A stretch of DNA of 64,000 bases, from assembly GCF_018320785.1 (NCBI RefSeq), contig NC_054886.1, positions 3,905,207 through 3,969,206 on the forward strand, in the 5' to 3' direction. A program made the position numbers and the translations under genes. Every line of letters starts with the position of its first letter. The stretch's first letter is position 1. Shown in pieces: positions 61,690 to 64,000 of this stretch. Source of the stretch: Cheilinus undulatus (taxonomy: Eukaryota; Chordata; Actinopteri; Labriformes; Labridae). The notes beneath the pieces were generated by a model, which saw nothing but the letters and a program-made list of their open reading frames with translations, ran no database searches and was not told the DNA's origin.

Positions 61690-61699
61690 GGAAGTGAAA
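61690..61699. promoter_or_regulatory. Ets-IRF composite-like site upstream of NITR-H
   Basis: GGAAGTGAAA fits the composite element rule GGAANNGAAA used by PU.1/Spi with IRF4/8 in leukocytes. It lies about 120 bases upstream of the NITR-H ATG. An inverted CCAAT (TGATTGG, 61862-61868), with the same surroundings as in J1 (GACCAATCAG), is farther upstream. Confidence 0.35.
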
Positions 61700-62023
61700 A
61701 GTGATGTGCTTTCAGTTATTTCTGTCTCTGCCTCTTCAGTTTTATTGTGGCTAAACTTTTTCAATCTAGTGTGTCAGTAAAAGGACTTTCAGGCATTTAA
61801 AAAGGGGAAACCTGCTAACACACCTGATTTGAGAGTGAGTCTCCAGATGGTACGTCACTCCTGATTGGTCATTCCCAGTGGTAGGTAATAACAACGCTCT
61901 CAGTACAGTTCATTTCCTTTCTTTTGTTAAAAAAAAACATCCAGTTCAGATTAAACTGATTAATGGCAGAGTCTGTAAGACCCTGCATCCTCATATGAGG
62001 ACTTTACATGCTGTCCTTTATAC

Positions 62024-62655
62024 CAGTGGTTTTCAACTGGTCCGGCCTCAGGACCCACCAGATCACCAAACAATTTTCCAAAAGAATTTCACCAACAAGT
62101 GTTTGGTCACTTGAATATGTTGCAGTTTGGAGAGTGAGCAAACCAAAACACCTGATATAAAAAAAGAAAAAGGACAAAACTGACAAATTTTATACCCTCT
62201 TACCCCACCATTATGTGTAATTTTTTTTTACAATTTTCAAGAGAACATGTGAAATTACTACAATATCAAGGGAAAAAGAGTCATTTGTTGCAAGAAGAGT
62301 AGATAAATTAGTTGAAATATTGCTCAAACATTTAAATTTACTCAATTTCACTGTAAAACAGGATAAAATAAAAGGTATCAGTGCATGTCCAAAGAGGACT
62401 TAACCCTTTAAAGCCAACTGTATCATATTTGATATGCACTTTTTTGATACCTCTATCTAATCAATATGATAAACAATTTCCTAAAACAACTTTTGTATAT
62501 AATCATAAAAATGATAAAAATGGCTTCCAGTGGATTATCCATTTCAAACAATTCCTTAATGTATCAACTGTGGTACAAAAATGTATATGTGAAATTGTAT
62601 GGCCTTGTTTCTTTTTCTGGATTTCAGTTAAATAAACATCTCATTTCCATATTTC

Positions 62656-62690
<35 letters not shown>

Positions 62691-62832
62691 CTGGCTATTA
62701 TTTGAGGTATCAGGCTTTAAAGGGTTAAGGACTTATACCACAATTATTTTTTTTCAGACACTGAGTCGCCACCCACAGAAAACTGCTCCTCGACCAACTT
62801 TTGGGTCTTGACCCATCGCTTGAGAACCACTG
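62024..62832. mobile_element. Non-autonomous hAT-like element
   Basis: Starts CAGTGGTTTTCAACTGGTC and ends GCTTGAGAACCACTG. Flanks CTTTATAC and TTTAATAC are a decayed 8-bp duplication. A poly-A run of about 32 bases lies at 62658-62689. Confidence 0.75.
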
Positions 62833-63405
62833 TTTAATACAACATGGTAATGATTTCTACTGTATGAATTTTTGAGATTATTGTTGATTAAAAATGAAGT
62901 AATTGGGAGAAAAATGGGAGAATTGCTGATGAATTTTCTCAGACATTTCCTGGATATTTTGATGGTATAACTTGGAATTTTTCAAGTGTTTTCATTGAAA
63001 CACTTGAAAAATAATGTGATTAAATTTTTGAGTATTTTCATGGGAATTTAGGACATTTTTTGGATGTTTGGAAGAGTTTGGATATGTTCATGCATTTTTG
63101 TGTGAATTTGTGAAATGTGTTTGTAATTTCTGGGAGATTTTAATTTGATTTGTGGGGGAGTTTGCTTTGAAAATTTTAGCTATTCTCAAGGAAACTTTGT
63201 TTTTTTTTCAAGAGTGCCTGGATGCAGCAGAGGACCTCCACTTCACGCCAGAAGTCGGAAAATCGCCGCCGCATATCTCATCTTCTAACACCGGAGGTTG
63301 CTTGAACTGAACGTCTTCTTTGTTGTTTTCTCTGTGTGTCATGGCGGTGAGTCCACCACATAAGGAAAAACAAGTAGACAAAAAATATGTGAGTTTTCAG
63401 ACTAA
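62833..63405. other. Intergenic, no gene established
   Basis: 62833-63180 is T-rich with GGAATTTTTCAAGTGTTTTC-like units. 63240-63346 is GC-richer and ends ATGGCG directly before GTGAGT, which could be a first exon, but nothing downstream in the window supports it. Confidence 0.35.
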
Positions 63406-64000
63406 CAAGCACAGCAATTACATAAAATTAATTTTAATAACTTGATTTATGTTTCAAATTCACATATCACTGAGCACAGACGTAATATCTGATGGGAGAT
63501 TGGCTGGCTGGACCACCACCATGCTGCCAGCGGCAAGTCGCTAAATCATTCAATACAGTGGACGAGGTCTGTGCACGTTTTCAGATTAAAAAGCTCAAAC
63601 GACAAGATTACATGGATTTTTTCGAATCATTTATAATAAATGATCGATATTAAAATTATAATTGATGGTGAAACATGAAAGCAGAATCCATTGTCTTGTA
63701 TTTTCTGAAATGAAAAGATGTACTCAATGATTTAAAATAAAATAATTTTATAAATAATACAGTTTCATATATGTATAGATACGTACTTTTATCTTGAATT
63801 TATTTGATCTTTTTATTCTGAAAACTTACACAGTCCTTGTCTACTGTAATGATGTAGCGGACTTGACTCTGGCAACTCTGACGTTAGTGTCCAGCCAGCC
63901 AGCCAATCTCCTGTCACATATTATGACTGTACAAAGTGATACTTGAATTTGGATCATAAATCGATGTATTAAAATTAATGTTATGTAATTGCGGTGCTTG
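63406..64000. repeat. Long inverted repeat, cut by window end
   Basis: The arm 63406-63616 (from CAAGCACAGCAATTACATAA) pairs with the inverse of about 63790-64000 (TTATGTAATTGCGGTGCTTG). Shared landmarks in both arms: GGAGATTGGCTGGCTGG and GTTTTCAGA followed by TAAAAAG. By eye more than three bases in four pair. The part GAGTTTTCAGACTAACAAGC at 63391 resembles the inner arm as a direct repeat, so the unit may itself be part of a tandem structure. Confidence 0.75.

Overview
The window looks like teleost fish DNA, probably percomorph. It is AT-rich and carries fragments of Tc1-like, hAT-like and L2-type elements, long GATA/GACA and GATCT microsatellites, and a cluster of leukocyte-type receptor genes of the novel immune-type receptor (NITR) kind. 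The species call is inference from repeat and gene content only.

Nine NITR or NITR-like loci can be followed exon by exon, eight on the + strand and one on the - strand. In this report they are NITR-A (1553-2970, in-frame stop), B (8162-10033, intact), C (19201-20611, one-base frameshift), D (24437-25693, intact), E (27831-28283, broken V fragment), J1 (31039-36702, intact, one V domain with a J-like motif), F (41518-47638, intact), G (55722-58279, intact) and H (59943-61568, - strand, broken). A, C, F and G follow one plan: a leader exon ending in phase 1, one exon coding for two V-type Ig domains with a J-like motif at the end of the second, a transmembrane exon, a very short exon, and a tail exon with one ITIM and one ITIM-like tyrosine motif. 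These would be mostly inhibitory surface receptors of lymphoid cells.

Layout: 1-1.3 kb is an L2-like LINE fragment. 1.5-3.0 kb is NITR-A. About 3.3-13.1 kb and 14.5-23.8 kb are two copies of one tandem segmental duplication, each with one receptor (B, C) followed by a long non-coding flank and a GATA/GACA array. They are told apart by insertions: a solo LTR and a 1-kb hAT element only in copy 2, and a non-autonomous element in intron 2 of NITR-B only in copy 1. 24-28 kb holds D and the fragment E. 31-36.7 kb is J1, whose 4.8-kb intron holds a huge GATCT-type array split by a LINE. 41.5-47.6 kb is F, with a 4.8-kb intron full of transposons. 48-55.4 kb is a transposon graveyard. 55.7-58.3 kb is G. 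60-61.6 kb is H. The right edge holds a long inverted repeat cut by the window end.

Most notable: (1) B and D share two identical internal deletions (174 and 15 nt, both in frame) that collapse the second Ig domain and remove the J motif, apparently spread by gene conversion; (2) the second Ig domain is nearly identical across A, C and H, and in part F and G, while the first domains diverge widely; (3) the 3' splice site of the last exon of NITR-G is repeated five times with a 29-bp period; (4) dated insertions mark the order of duplication events.
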